NCBI GenBank assembly: GCA_013911975.1
Contig: JACESF010000041.1
Coordinates: 1 to 37,142 of the forward strand
DNA from: Hyphomicrobiales bacterium
GTDB lineage: Bacteria; Pseudomonadota; Alphaproteobacteria; Rhizobiales; Xanthobacteraceae
DNA length: 37,142 nucleotides
Direction of reading: 5' to 3'
A model generated the notes under the pieces. It did not search any database and had not been told where the DNA came from. It saw only the letters and a list, made by a program, of their open reading frames with translations. Position 1 is the stretch's first letter. Each line of letters opens with the position of its first letter. Below, piece by piece: positions 9,010-16,888 of the stretch. Position numbers and translations under genes: made by a program.

Positions 9010-9468
9010 TCAGGCCGCGAAGGCGTGGTCGCGGCCCAGTTCGCTGATGGCCGCGACGAGGCGCGGCAGGAGGCGCCGATAGGCGAGGCGGCGCTCATGG
9101 GGATCGAGCAGGACGGCGGTGTCGTCGATGCGCCAGCGCTGGTGCACGGCGCAGCGCACGCGGCGGGCGAAGCCCTCGATCTCCGCCTCGACGCCCTCCA
9201 CCAGCGAGATCACCACGTCGATCCGCGGCGCTCCCGGCTGGCTGAAGACTTCCAGCGGCTTGGCGGAGAGACCGTCCGCCGGCACCCGGGCGGCATGCAG
9301 GCATTCCACCGCCGCGAGGTCCACGACGCCCGGCCGCAGCCCCGCGCTGAAGGCGCGCAGGTGGGGCGTGCGCCCATGGGCCAGGGCCTCCGCCAGGAGG
9401 CTCAGACCGCCATTGTCGCGACATGCGAAAAGGACCGCCGACCTCAGGCGGATGGGTGCTCGCCTCAT
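9010..9468 (-). CDS. low-molecular-weight phosphatase/ArsC-like protein with degenerate active site
   Basis: A 152-aa protein with the outline of the LMW protein tyrosine phosphatase/arsenate reductase fold: AVLFACRDNGGLSLLAEAL (11-29), FSAGLRP, a middle segment DVVISLVE, then QRWRIDDTAV and a C-terminal helical RLAYRRLLPRLVAAISEL. The P-loop normally reads C-x5-R-S/T. Here Cys16 is kept but the Arg six residues on is Leu22. The two extra Cys of thioredoxin-coupled ArsC are also absent. Without the Arg, phosphate or arsenate binding should be poor, so catalysis is doubtful. The start at 9468 has a good GGAGGC ribosome binding site. The gene converges on denD, with 5 nt between the stop codons. 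Confidence 0.7.
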   Translation of the reverse strand: MRRAPIRLRSAVLFACRDNGGLSLLAEALAHGRTPHLRAFSAGLRPGVVDLAAVECLHAARVPADGLSAKPLEVFSQPGAPRIDVVISLVEGVEAEIEGFARRVRCAVHQRWRIDDTAVLLDPHERRLAYRRLLPRLVAAISELGRDHAFAA

Positions 9469-9696
9469 GATGTTGCCTCCGCTGGGACCAGGGCCGCCGC
9501 GCCCGAATCACGGGGCGGACCCTATCCAGGGCCGCGAACGGCAAAATGACAGCCAGGTGTGCGCGTCCACGCCATTGGGAATGCAGGGTTAACCAAATGG
9601 AAAAACTTCCCGCCCATGGATGCGGCTGGGCGATCGCGATTCGCGGACGGCCCTGATGATCCGGCTGGGCCGGACCGAGAGGATTCGGAGGCATTG

Positions 9697-10707
9697 ATGG
9701 CGAAGAGCGAAGTGACGGGTGCGGAGGTGAGCAAGATCGCCGCGAAGGCCCTGCGTAACCCCGCGAGCGTGACTCACGACGAGATCCGCGCCCTCGCCGC
9801 CTCGGCCCTCACCCAGGTCGCGCCGAAGGCACCCGCGCCCAAGGCTCCCGCGCCCAAGGCTGCGGCCCCGAAGGCTCCGGCTCCCAAGGCCGCTGCCGCG
9901 AAGGCGCCTGCGAAGGCTGCCGCCGTGAAGCCCAAGGCCGCCGCCAAGTCTGCCCCGGTTGCCAAGTCTGCCCCGGTCGCCAAGTCTGCTCCGGCGGCCA
10001 AGTCTGCCCCGGCCGCGAAGCCCGCCAAGCCGGCCGCCACGAAGGTGGCTCCCAAGGCGGCTGCGCCCGCCGAGGCTCCGGCCTCCAAGGAAGCGGCGCC
10101 CAAGGTCGCTGCTCCCAAGGCGACTGCTCCCAAGGCTGTCGCTCCCAAGGCGAAGGCGGCTCCGAAGGCCGCAGCGACCAAGCCCGCCGCGAAATCCGCT
10201 CCGGCCAAGGCCGCCAAGGCGAAGGCCGCGCCCGTGACCGCCGCGCCGGCGAAGCCCGCCGCCGAGCCGAAGGCGCCGGAAGCCCCGGCCGCCGAAGTTG
10301 CGCCCCCCAAGCCCGTCGCGGCTCCGAAGGCCGCGAAGCCGGCTGCCGCCAAGAAGGCGCCTGCCAAGAAGGCGCCCGCCAAGACGGCACCTGCCAAGCC
10401 CGACGTGACCAAGCCTGCTTCCGAGGCGCCCAAGGCGGCTCCGGAAGCAAAGGAGGGGTCCAAAAGCGCAGGAACGGCGACTGCAAAGACGGAGCCAGTG
10501 GCGCCTGTCGCTGCGAAGCCCGCGCCGGCACCGGTGAAGGCGTCCAAGCCGGCCGTCAAGGCTCCCGCTGCTGCGAAGCCCGCCTCTCCCAAGGCGCCCG
10601 CCAAGCCGAAGGCCGCGCCCAAGGCTGCGTCCAAGACCGCCGCCACGGTGACGTCCGCTCCGGTGGCGAAGGCCGCCAAGGCCAAGGCGGCCCCGAAGAA
10701 GGCCTGA
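9697..10707 (+). CDS. Ala/Lys/Pro-rich histone H1-like protein
   Basis: A 336-aa very basic protein. Residues 1-40 form a small, probably helical head (TGAEVSKIAAKALRNPASVTHDEIRAL), resembling the 30-40-aa KAA..VL.DP.AS motif found in small rhizobial proteins. The remaining ~295 residues are low complexity, almost only Ala, Lys, Pro, Val, Ser and Thr, with many APKA and PAKA units, as in histone H1, AlgP or Hc1-like bacterial proteins. Such tails bind DNA non-specifically; a nucleoid role is inferred. I chose the ATG at 9697 because GGAGG lies 5 nt upstream. An open frame reaches back to 9559 without support. Four perfect-register 18-nt tandem repeats lie inside. The gene has its own terminator. 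Confidence 0.8.
   Translation: MAKSEVTGAEVSKIAAKALRNPASVTHDEIRALAASALTQVAPKAPAPKAPAPKAAAPKAPAPKAAAAKAPAKAAAVKPKAAAKSAPVAKSAPVAKSAPAAKSAPAAKPAKPAATKVAPKAAAPAEAPASKEAAPKVAAPKATAPKAVAPKAKAAPKAAATKPAAKSAPAKAAKAKAAPVTAAPAKPAAEPKAPEAPAAEVAPPKPVAAPKAAKPAAAKKAPAKKAPAKTAPAKPDVTKPASEAPKAAPEAKEGSKSAGTATAKTEPVAPVAAKPAPAPVKASKPAVKAPAAAKPASPKAPAKPKAAPKAASKTAATVTSAPVAKAAKAKAAPKKA
9943..10014 (+). repeat. four tandem 18-nt repeats inside the H1-like gene
   Basis: Four consecutive copies of an 18-nt unit, GCCAAGTCTGCCCCGGTT and close variants, start at 9943, 9961, 9979 and 9997. Each encodes AKSAPV or AKSAPA. Identity between copies is 15-17 of 18, higher than in the rest of the tail, which points to recent slippage or duplication. 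Copy number may vary between strains. Confidence 0.9.
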
Positions 10708-10768
10708 GGCGCAGGGCAGGGCGGCGCCCCGGGCGCCGCCGATCCCGCCACCTGGCGACGAGAAACGA

Positions 10769-10796
10769 AAAAGGGCGGCCGAAGGGCCGCCCTTTT
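10769..10796. terminator. bidirectional terminator between H1-like gene and sdhB
   Basis: A perfect 12-bp stem (AAAAGGGCGGCC at 10769-10780, complement at 10785-10796) with a GAAG loop. A-tract and T-tract arms make it work in both directions. It lies 62 nt after the H1-like stop and 32 nt beyond the sdhB stop, so it ends both convergent transcripts. Confidence 0.9.
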
Positions 10797-10827
10797 CAGT
10801 ATCCGGTCGGCGGTGTCGCCGGGCGCC

Positions 10828-11613
10828 TCAGATCTGGCGCTCCACCATCATCTTCTTGATCTCGGCGATGGCCTTCGCCGGGTTCAGGCCCTTCGGGCAG
10901 GCCTGGGCGCAGTTCATGATGGTGTGGCAGCGATAGAGGCGGAAGGGATCTTCCAGATTGTCCAGCCGGTCGCCGGTGCGCTCGTCGCGGCTGTCCTTCA
11001 GCCAGCGGTTCGCCTGGAGCAGGGCGGCCGGGCCGAGATAGCGGTCGCCGTTCCACCAATAGCTGGGGCAGGAGGTGGAGCAGCAGGCGCACAGGATGCA
11101 CTCATAGAGGCCGTCCAGCCGCTCGCGGTCCTCCTTGGACTGGCGCCATTCCTTCTCGGGGGCGGCCGTGTCCGTCTGGAGCCAGGGCTCGATGGAGGCG
11201 TGCTGCGCGTAGAAGCGGGTGAGGTCGGGGACGAGGTCCTTCACCACCGGCATGTGCGGCAGCGGGTAGACATTCACCACGCCCTTCACCAGCACCTCGT
11301 CCATGCCCTTGGTGCAGGCCAGGGTGTTGGTGCCGCCGATATTCATGGCGCAGGAACCGCACACGCCCTCGCGGCAGGAGCGGCGGAAGGTGAGCGTCGG
11401 GTCGATCTTGTTCTTGATGTAGATGAGCCCGTCCAGCACCATCGGACCGCAATCCTCGCGGTTCACGTAATAGGTGTCGATGGACGGGTTCTTTCCGTCG
11501 TCGGGGTTCCAGCGATAGATGCGGAACTCGGTCAGCTTGGACGCGCCCTGGGGCTTCGGCCAAGTCTTGCCGCCGGTGATCTGGGAATTCTTCGGAAGGG
11601 CCAGTTCAACCAT
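10828..11613 (-). CDS. sdhB: succinate dehydrogenase iron-sulfur subunit
   Basis: A 261-aa subunit of complex II that passes electrons from FAD in SdhA to quinone through three Fe-S clusters. The N-terminal plant-type ferredoxin domain has the [2Fe-2S] cysteines in [16 protein letters not shown] and a later LACTKG. The C-terminal domain has [14 protein letters not shown] and [16 protein letters not shown], the ligands of the [4Fe-4S] and [3Fe-4S] clusters. The length is normal. It is the last gene of the sdh operon, separated from sdhA by a 73-codon ORF. A GAGGA ribosome binding site precedes the ATG at 11613. Confidence 0.98.
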   Translation of the reverse strand: MVELALPKNSQITGGKTWPKPQGASKLTEFRIYRWNPDDGKNPSIDTYYVNREDCGPMVLDGLIYIKNKIDPTLTFRRSCREGVCGSCAMNIGGTNTLACTKGMDEVLVKGVVNVYPLPHMPVVKDLVPDLTRFYAQHASIEPWLQTDTAAPEKEWRQSKEDRERLDGLYECILCACCSTSCPSYWWNGDRYLGPAALLQANRWLKDSRDERTGDRLDNLEDPFRLYRCHTIMNCAQACPKGLNPAKAIAEIKKMMVERQI

Positions 11614-11652
11614 GTTCCGTCCTCATCGCCGGCAGGGCCGGCCTGTTGAATC

Positions 11653-11874
11653 TCAATCCTCACCCACATCGTAGCGCCGCTCATAAGCGGTGCGGCGCTC
11701 TTCGATGCGCGCGTCGCGATGATCGCGCCGCGTCTTTTCCAGGGCCACGTGATCGAGCCGCTCCTCGAGCGCCTCGATCTTCCCGGCGAGGGCGTCCAGC
11801 TTGTCGTCGAGCCGGGCGAGCTGATCGAGGATCAGCGCACCCACCTTCATCTTGCCGGCCGCCTTCTTGCCCAT
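11653..11874 (-). CDS. small coiled-coil protein of unknown function inside the sdh operon
   Basis: A 73-aa protein that I do not recognise. It begins with a basic GKKAAGKMKVG. A heptad-like stretch follows (ILDQLARLDDKLDALAGKIEALEERLDHVALEK, residues about 15-47) with Leu/Ile at a/d positions, suggesting a coiled coil. A highly charged tail comes after it. There is no membrane segment or Cys. An AGGAGG ribosome binding site is well placed before the ATG at 11874, and the gene lies 21 nt after the sdhA stop and 39 nt before the sdhB start. It is therefore very likely translated with the complex II subunits. A role in complex assembly or FAD/Fe-S maturation is only a guess from location. Confidence 0.75.
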   Translation of the reverse strand: MGKKAAGKMKVGALILDQLARLDDKLDALAGKIEALEERLDHVALEKTRRDHRDARIEERRTAYERRYDVGED

Positions 11875-11895
11875 GGCCCGAACCTCCTGCGATCG

Positions 11896-13734
11896 TCAGT
11901 ACACGCGCTTCTTGGGCTCGATGTACTGGATGTCGTTGGAGAGGGTGTAGGTGTGCACCGGCCGGTCGTCGAGCCGCACCTTGCCGGTGGCGGTGTCGAG
12001 ATAGGCCAGGGTGTGCTTCATCCAATTGTGGTCGTCGCGGTCCGGGAAATCCTCGCGCGCATGGGCGCCGCGGCTTTCCTTGCGGTTCGCGGCGCTCTCC
12101 ATGGTCACGACCGCCTGGGAGATCAGGTTGTCGTATTCCAGGGTCTCGATGAGGTCCGAGTTCCACACCAGCGAGCGGTCGGAGACGCGGATGTCCGGGG
12201 TCGCCGAGAACACGTCGTGGATGAGCGTGCGGCCCTCTTCCAGCACCTCGCCGGTGCGGAACACCGCGCAATTGTTCTGCATCACGCGCTGCATGCGCGC
12301 CCGCAGTTCGGCGGTGGGGGTCGAGCCGGAGGCGTTGCGGAAACGGTCGAGGCGCGACAGGGCGCGGTCCGCGCTGTCCTCGGGCAGAGGACGGTGCTTC
12401 TCGCCCGGATGCACCACCTCGGCGGCCCGCAGGGCGGCGGCGCGGCCGAACACCACGAGGTCGATGAGCGAGTTGGAGCCGAGCCGGTTCGCGCCGTGCA
12501 CGGACACGCAGGCCGCCTCGCCGATGGCCATCAGGCCGGGCACCACCTTGTCGGGGTCGCCGGAGGCCTTGTTGACCACCTCGCCGTGATAGTTCGTGGG
12601 GATGCCGCCCATATTGTAGTGCACGGTCGGGATGACCGGGATGGGCTCGCGGGTCACGTCCACGCCGGCGAAGATCTTCGCGCTCTCCGAGATGCCGGGC
12701 AGGCGCTCGTGGAGGATCGCCGGATCCAGGTGGTCGAGGTGCAGGAAGATGTGGTCCTTGGCCTTGCCCACGCCACGGCCTTCGCGGATCTCCATGGTCA
12801 TGGAGCGCGAGACCACGTCGCGGGAGGCGAGGTCCTTCGCGGAGGGGGCATAGCGCTCCATGAAGCGCTCGCCCTCCGAATTGGTGAGATAGCCACCTTC
12901 GCCGCGCGAGCCCTCGGTGATGAGGCAGCCCGAGCCGTAGATGCCGGTAGGGTGGAACTGCACGAATTCCATGTCCTGGAGCGGCAGGCCCGCACGCAGC
13001 ACCATGGCATTGCCGTCGCCCGTGCAGGTATGGGCGGACGTGGCGGAGAAATAGGCGCGCCCGTAGCCGCCGGTGGCCAGGATGACCAGGTGCGAGCGGA
13101 AGCGGTGGATGGTGCCGTCGTCCATCTTCAGGGCGACGACGCCGCGGCAGCGGCCTTCTTCGTCCATGATCAGGTCGATGGCGAAATACTCGATGAAGAA
13201 CTCGGCCTTGTGCTTCAGCGCCGCGCCGTAGAGCGTGTGGAGCATGGCATGGCCGGTGCGGTCGGCCGCCGCGCAGGTGCGCTGGGCGGTGCCCTGGCCG
13301 AAATGGGTGGTCATGCCGCCGAACGGGCGCTGGTAGATCTTGCCGTCCTCGGTGCGGGAGAAGGGCACGCCCCAATGCTCCAGCTCATAGACGGCGGCCG
13401 GCGCGTTGCGCACCAGATATTCGATGGCGTCCTGGTCGCCCAGCCAGTCCGACCCCTTCACGGTGTCGTACATGTGCCATTCCCACTTGTCGTCGCCCAT
13501 GTTGCCGAGCGAGGCGGCGACGCCGCCCTGGGCGGCCACCGTGTGGGAGCGGGTGGGGAACACCTTGGTGATGCAGGCGGTGCGCAGCCCCGCCTCGGAG
13601 CAGCCCACGACCGCGCGCAGGCCCGCGCCGCCGGCGCCGACCACGAGCACGTCATAGGTGTGATCGATGATGGGATAGGCCGCGCCGTTGACGCCAGGAG
13701 CGGCTGAGCCGTTGGTTCCGTTGGATGCGGCCAT
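11896..13734 (-). CDS. sdhA: succinate dehydrogenase flavoprotein subunit
   Basis: A 612-aa catalytic subunit that oxidises succinate to fumarate in the TCA cycle. The FAD-binding motif GAGGAGLRA begins at residue 33. The covalent-FAD histidine is His64 in [11 protein letters not shown]. The substrate-binding and catalytic region includes [23 protein letters not shown] and [19 protein letters not shown]. The C-terminal helical domain ends with the expected tyrosine (KRVY). The start at 13734 lies 2 nt after the sdhD stop, so the genes are tightly coupled. Confidence 0.98.
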   Translation of the reverse strand: MAASNGTNGSAAPGVNGAAYPIIDHTYDVLVVGAGGAGLRAVVGCSEAGLRTACITKVFPTRSHTVAAQGGVAASLGNMGDDKWEWHMYDTVKGSDWLGDQDAIEYLVRNAPAAVYELEHWGVPFSRTEDGKIYQRPFGGMTTHFGQGTAQRTCAAADRTGHAMLHTLYGAALKHKAEFFIEYFAIDLIMDEEGRCRGVVALKMDDGTIHRFRSHLVILATGGYGRAYFSATSAHTCTGDGNAMVLRAGLPLQDMEFVQFHPTGIYGSGCLITEGSRGEGGYLTNSEGERFMERYAPSAKDLASRDVVSRSMTMEIREGRGVGKAKDHIFLHLDHLDPAILHERLPGISESAKIFAGVDVTREPIPVIPTVHYNMGGIPTNYHGEVVNKASGDPDKVVPGLMAIGEAACVSVHGANRLGSNSLIDLVVFGRAAALRAAEVVHPGEKHRPLPEDSADRALSRLDRFRNASGSTPTAELRARMQRVMQNNCAVFRTGEVLEEGRTLIHDVFSATPDIRVSDRSLVWNSDLIETLEYDNLISQAVVTMESAANRKESRGAHAREDFPDRDDHNWMKHTLAYLDTATGKVRLDDRPVHTYTLSNDIQYIEPKKRVY

Positions 13735-13736
13735 TG

Positions 13737-14141
13737 TCAGCCTCCCAGGCTGATCTTGAGCACGGCGAACGCCCCGGCGAGGCCGACGGCGACCGTGAAG
13801 AAGGTGTTGGCGACGATGCAGAGCACCTTCTTCCCCTCGTCGTGGACATAGTCCTCGATGATCACCTGCATGCCGATGCGCATGTGCGAGGTGACGGACA
13901 GGAGGGTGAGAAGGATGATCACCGCCACGATGGGATTGCCGAGGGTCGCCTTGGCGGCCTCGTAGCTCGATCCCGCCAGCGAGATGACGATGACGATGAA
14001 GCAGATGGAGAGCAGCAGCGTGGAGGCTGCCGTCACGCGCTGCATGAAGAAGTGCTCGGTGCCGGAGCGGGCCGAGCCGAGGCCGCGCACCCGCCCGAGG
14101 GGGGTGCGCATGGGGGCGTGATGGGTCTTGGGATTGCTCAC
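13737..14141 (-). CDS. sdhD: succinate dehydrogenase membrane anchor subunit
   Basis: A 134-aa integral membrane anchor. Three hydrophobic segments are visible, at about residues 36-56, 66-84 and 106-128. The b-type heme ligand His is in [19 protein letters not shown], the conserved SdhD signature, and the following Asp-Tyr contribute to the quinone site. The N-terminus carries the [17 protein letters not shown] motif typical of alphaproteobacterial SdhD. It lies between sdhC (13-nt gap) and sdhA (2-nt gap). Confidence 0.95.
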   Translation of the reverse strand: MSNPKTHHAPMRTPLGRVRGLGSARSGTEHFFMQRVTAASTLLLSICFIVIVISLAGSSYEAAKATLGNPIVAVIILLTLLSVTSHMRIGMQVIIEDYVHDEGKKVLCIVANTFFTVAVGLAGAFAVLKISLGG

Positions 14142-14154
14142 GATACGTCCCTCC

Positions 14155-14556
14155 TCAGCCCTTCAGCGCCAGGCCGATGATCCACACGACCACCGTGAGC
14201 GCGATGGAGCCGGCGAGCGTCAGCTTCGCCATCAGCTCGCGCTCTTTCGCGCCGAAGCCGTGGATGAAGTCCCACACGAAGTGCCGGATGCCGCCGAGCG
14301 CGTGATGGATCAGCGCCCAGGTGTAGCCCAGCAGCACGAGGCGGCCGATCCAGGAGCCGGCAATGGCGGAAAACAGGTCATAGGCTCCCGGCGACGTGGC
14401 GGCGGCCAGAAGCCACCACACGAGGATCACCGTGCCGAAATACAACGCGCCGCCGGTAATGCGGTGCACAATGGACATCATCATTGTGAACAGCGGGCGA
14501 TAGATCGACAGGTGGGGAGAGAGCGGGCGCTCGATACGCGACGGACTGTCGGCCAT
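14155..14556 (-). CDS. sdhC: succinate dehydrogenase cytochrome b556 subunit
   Basis: A 133-aa membrane subunit and first gene of the sdh operon. The N-terminal RPLSPHLSIYRP is the SdhC quinone-site signature. MSIVHRITG follows in the first helix. Three membrane helices are visible, and the heme-binding His is in HHALGGIRHFVWD. A GGAGGAG ribosome binding site precedes the ATG. The promoter must lie in the 200 nt upstream, which hold notable inverted repeats. Confidence 0.95.
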   Translation of the reverse strand: MADSPSRIERPLSPHLSIYRPLFTMMMSIVHRITGGALYFGTVILVWWLLAAATSPGAYDLFSAIAGSWIGRLVLLGYTWALIHHALGGIRHFVWDFIHGFGAKERELMAKLTLAGSIALTVVVWIIGLALKG

Positions 14557-14591
14557 TGGGCTCCTCCGAAAATCGCCCGATCAGGTATCTC

Positions 14592-14615
14592 AATCGTTGC
14601 CAGTTCGCAACGATT
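14592..14615 (-). promoter_or_regulatory. 24-nt inverted repeat upstream of sdhC
   Basis: The arms AATCGTTGC (14592-14600) and GCAACGATT (14607-14615) are perfect complements of 9 nt around a 6-nt centre. The repeat lies 36 nt upstream of the sdhC start, in the promoter or leader. There is no T-run, so termination is unlikely. It could be an operator for a dimeric repressor or an mRNA leader hairpin. A candidate promoter, TTGCGA-N16-ATACCT on minus, overlaps it but is weak. Confidence 0.5.
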
Positions 14616-14648
14616 CCAAAGCAGTGATTCAGGCAAGATGCACCAAAA

Positions 14649-14683
14649 TGCCGCAATGCGGCACCGGAATTGGCGCAATGCGC
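14649..14683 (-). promoter_or_regulatory. pair of GCAATGC palindromes upstream of sdh operon
   Basis: Two short palindromes share the core GCAATGC: TGCCGCA-A-TGCGGCA at 14649-14663 and GCGCA-A-TGCGC at 14673-14683. Their centres are 22 bp apart, two helical turns, which would place two bound dimers on one face of the DNA. They lie 93-127 nt upstream of the sdhC start. I do not recognise the regulator. Confidence 0.4.
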
Positions 14684-14757
14684 ACGGTGTGCACGCGGCC
14701 GGGATGCTACGCCTGAAGGGAAAAGGCTGCCAGTCGCGTGATGTGACGGAAATGCAA

Positions 14758-14782
14758 AAAGGCGCGGGAGGCCCGCGCCTTT
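14758..14782 (-). terminator. ompW terminator
   Basis: A perfect 11-bp stem (14758-14768 with 14772-14782) with a 3-nt loop, followed on minus by five T. It begins 39 nt after the ompW stop and would isolate ompW from the sdh operon, which is transcribed in the same direction. Confidence 0.85.
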
Positions 14783-14821
14783 CATTGCAGCTATGCGTCG
14801 GGCGCAGGGCCCACCCGGCGA

Positions 14822-15508
14822 TCAGAAGCGGTAGGTGACGCCCGCGCCGACGATCCAGGGGTTCAGGTCGGCAGTGCCGGACAGCACGGCATTGCCCACG
14901 CCCACGGTGAAGTCGGGCTCCAGGAAGAGCTTCTTGATGTCGACGTTCACGCCCCAGTGGCGGTCGATCATGTAGTCGAAGCCCGCCTGGAGGGACCAGC
15001 CGAAGGTGTTCTTCACGTCCAGCGACTGCACGTCATAGGTCTTCTGGTTGAAGAACACCGTGTAGTTCACGCCCACGCCCACATAGGGCTTGAAGGGGCC
15101 GAAATCGGTGAAGTGGTACTGGAGGTTGAGGGTGGGGGGCAGGAGCCACACCTTGCCCACATTGAGGCCGCCGAGCGTGCCCGCGCCGTAGATGTTGTGC
15201 GGGGTCACGCCGAGAATGAGTTCGGCGGCGATGTTCTTCGTGAAGAAGTAGGTGATGTCCAGTTCCGGCACCACCGAGTCGGAATAGGACAGGTCGGAGC
15301 CCGCCACGCCGTTCACGGAGCCGCCGCCGGACGGCAGCACGCCGATCGCGCGCAGGCGAATCATCCACGGGCTCGGCTCGGACACCACCGGCGCCGGGGG
15401 CGCCTTGTAGACCGGAGACAAATCCGCCGCCATCGCGCCCGCGCTGCCCAGCATCGCGATGCCGAACGCCGCACCGGCGATCGTGCGCCCCCAGAAGCCC
15501 TTCGTCAT
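14822..15508 (-). CDS. ompW: OmpW family outer membrane protein
   Basis: A 228-aa small beta-barrel porin. A signal peptide spans about residues 1-27 (ending AGAMAAD). The OmpW pattern follows: PWMIRLRAIGVLPSG, then PELDITYFFTKNIAAELILG, LPPTLNLQYHFTDFGPFKPYVGVGVNYT, and the terminal GAGVTYRF with its aromatic end. OmpW forms an eight-stranded barrel with a hydrophobic channel and is often induced under low oxygen. Start at 15508: GAGGGG lies a few nt upstream. The frame is open far further upstream, but the signal peptide fixes this start. A perfect FNR/FixK-type box lies 63 nt upstream. The gene is monocistronic, with its own terminator. Confidence 0.93.
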   Translation of the reverse strand: MTKGFWGRTIAGAAFGIAMLGSAGAMAADLSPVYKAPPAPVVSEPSPWMIRLRAIGVLPSGGGSVNGVAGSDLSYSDSVVPELDITYFFTKNIAAELILGVTPHNIYGAGTLGGLNVGKVWLLPPTLNLQYHFTDFGPFKPYVGVGVNYTVFFNQKTYDVQSLDVKNTFGWSLQAGFDYMIDRHWGVNVDIKKLFLEPDFTVGVGNAVLSGTADLNPWIVGAGVTYRF

Positions 15509-15570
15509 GCCCCTCACCCCATCCGGAAATTGAAACTTTGTAAGGCTTGGTCCCCGGGGTGCCGGCAGGA

Positions 15571-15586
15571 TTTGATCTGGATCAAA
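15571..15586 (-). promoter_or_regulatory. FNR/FixK box (anaerobox) upstream of ompW
   Basis: TTTGATCTGGATCAAA is a perfect palindrome and contains the exact FNR/FixK/FnrN consensus TTGAT-N4-ATCAA (15572-15585). It is 63 nt upstream of the ompW ATG, on the promoter side. A weak -10-like TTACAA lies between them on minus (15543-15538). This fits oxygen-dependent activation of ompW, as known in enteric bacteria. The divergent esterase start is 175 nt away, so control of that gene is less likely. Confidence 0.8.
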
Positions 15587-15760
15587 TCGGCTGTGGGGGT
15601 AACCGGGAAGGGGCCGGCTTGTGGTTTTCAGGTGACATCCGTATTTGCCCGCGTTTTGCGGCCGCTGCGTCCCGCCCGGATCGGCCCTCCGGGGTGGGCC
15701 TGCCGCCGGTTCCGGCGCACACCGCTTGCATCTGCGGCCGAACGGCGATTCCATCCCCCG

Positions 15761-16888
15761 ATGCGCGTTCCGGTTTCCCTGCTTCTCCGCCTCGTCCCCC
15801 CGCTCTGCCTTGCGGCGCTGCTCGCCGCCACCGGCCTGTCCGTGGAGGCCGCCGCGCAGGGGACGAGCCGTCCGCCCGCCGCTCCCCCTCCCGCGGCCAT
15901 GGAGCCCGCTCGCAGCAGCGTCGAGCGCATCCAGGTGGGCAGCGAGACGCGGTCCTATCTCATCAGCCTGCCCGCCGGCCCCTCTCCGGCGAAGCCGCGC
16001 CCCACCATCATCGCGCTCCATGCCGCCGGCCAGACGGCGGAGGGGCTGCGCGACTATCTGGGTCTGGAGCCCGCCTCCCAGCGGGAAGGCTATGTCACGG
16101 TCTATCCCCAGGGCATCGGCCATGTCTGGAACGACGGTCGGCCCGCCGCCATGCGCCTGAAGGCGGTGCTGACGCCGGGCGACGACGTGCCGTTCCTGGT
16201 GGCGCTCGCCCAGAGGCTGGTGGAGCAGGGCATCGCCGATCCGGCCCGCCTCTATCTCATGGGCATTTCCAACGGCGGCTTCATGGTGGAGCGCATGGCG
16301 TGCGAGTTCGCCGGCCTGTTCGCCGCTTATTCGGTGGCCATGGCCACGGCGCCCGCCAACTACCGCGAGGAATGCCGTCCCGACCGGCCGGTGCCCATCA
16401 TGTTCGTCCACGGCACGGCCGACGGCGTGATCGCGTGGAACGGCTTCTGGACGCCGCTGGGCGCGACCCTGTCCGCGCCCGACAGCGCGGCGCTCTATGC
16501 CAAGCTCGACCAGTGCGCGCAGGCGAGCGACCAGGCGCTTCCCGACATCGTCGGGATGGATGCCACCACCGTCTCCGTCCGCCGCTACACGGACTGCGCC
16601 GAGGGGGTCGAGGTGGCGCTCTACAAGATCGACCGGGGCGGACACCAGTCGCCGGCGCGGGTGGAGACCAAGCCGGGTCTCGCGACGCCGTTCCTCGGCC
16701 TTCGTAACCGGGACATCGACATGGGCGAGGAATCCCTTGCCTTCTTCGCGCGGTTCCAGCTCGGACCGCCCCCCGCCAGCCTGGGTGGCGTGCCGATGCC
16801 GGTGCCCTCTCCCCTCAAGTCCAACATGCAGCGGCGCGCCGATGGCGCGCCGCGCGCCCCCGCTCAGCGGGGGATCAGCACCCAATAG
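15761..16888 (+). CDS. secreted alpha/beta-hydrolase, LpqC/PHB-depolymerase-like esterase
   Basis: A 375-aa protein with an N-terminal signal peptide (about residues 1-33, AAAQG) and a Pro/Ala linker, then a COG3509-type hydrolase domain. Visible motifs are PTIIALHAAGQ (oxyanion region), YVTVYPQGIGHVWNDGR, nucleophile Ser170 in GISNGG, Asp221 in FVHGTADGV and His295 in RGGHQSP, which together make the catalytic triad. Relatives include feruloyl esterases and short-chain poly(3-hydroxybutyrate) depolymerases. No polymer-binding domain is visible, so the substrate is open. The 3' end overlaps the convergent mesaconyl-CoA hydratase gene by 25 nt. Confidence 0.85.
   Translation: MRVPVSLLLRLVPPLCLAALLAATGLSVEAAAQGTSRPPAAPPPAAMEPARSSVERIQVGSETRSYLISLPAGPSPAKPRPTIIALHAAGQTAEGLRDYLGLEPASQREGYVTVYPQGIGHVWNDGRPAAMRLKAVLTPGDDVPFLVALAQRLVEQGIADPARLYLMGISNGGFMVERMACEFAGLFAAYSVAMATAPANYREECRPDRPVPIMFVHGTADGVIAWNGFWTPLGATLSAPDSAALYAKLDQCAQASDQALPDIVGMDATTVSVRRYTDCAEGVEVALYKIDRGGHQSPARVETKPGLATPFLGLRNRDIDMGEESLAFFARFQLGPPPASLGGVPMPVPSPLKSNMQRRADGAPRAPAQRGISTQ

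Noticed and set aside
9012..9035. GGCCGCG/CGCGGCC inverted repeat after denD as a terminator
   Set aside because: It has a long loop and no T-run and lies inside the coding end of the phosphatase-like gene.
9943..10014. Short regular repeats that might suggest a CRISPR array
   Set aside because: The 18-nt units are contiguous with no spacers and encode an in-frame protein repeat.
9774..10751. Ala/Gly-rich minus-strand frame opposite the H1-like gene
   Set aside because: Mirror of the APKA repeats; it has no ribosome binding site and low complexity without a plausible function.
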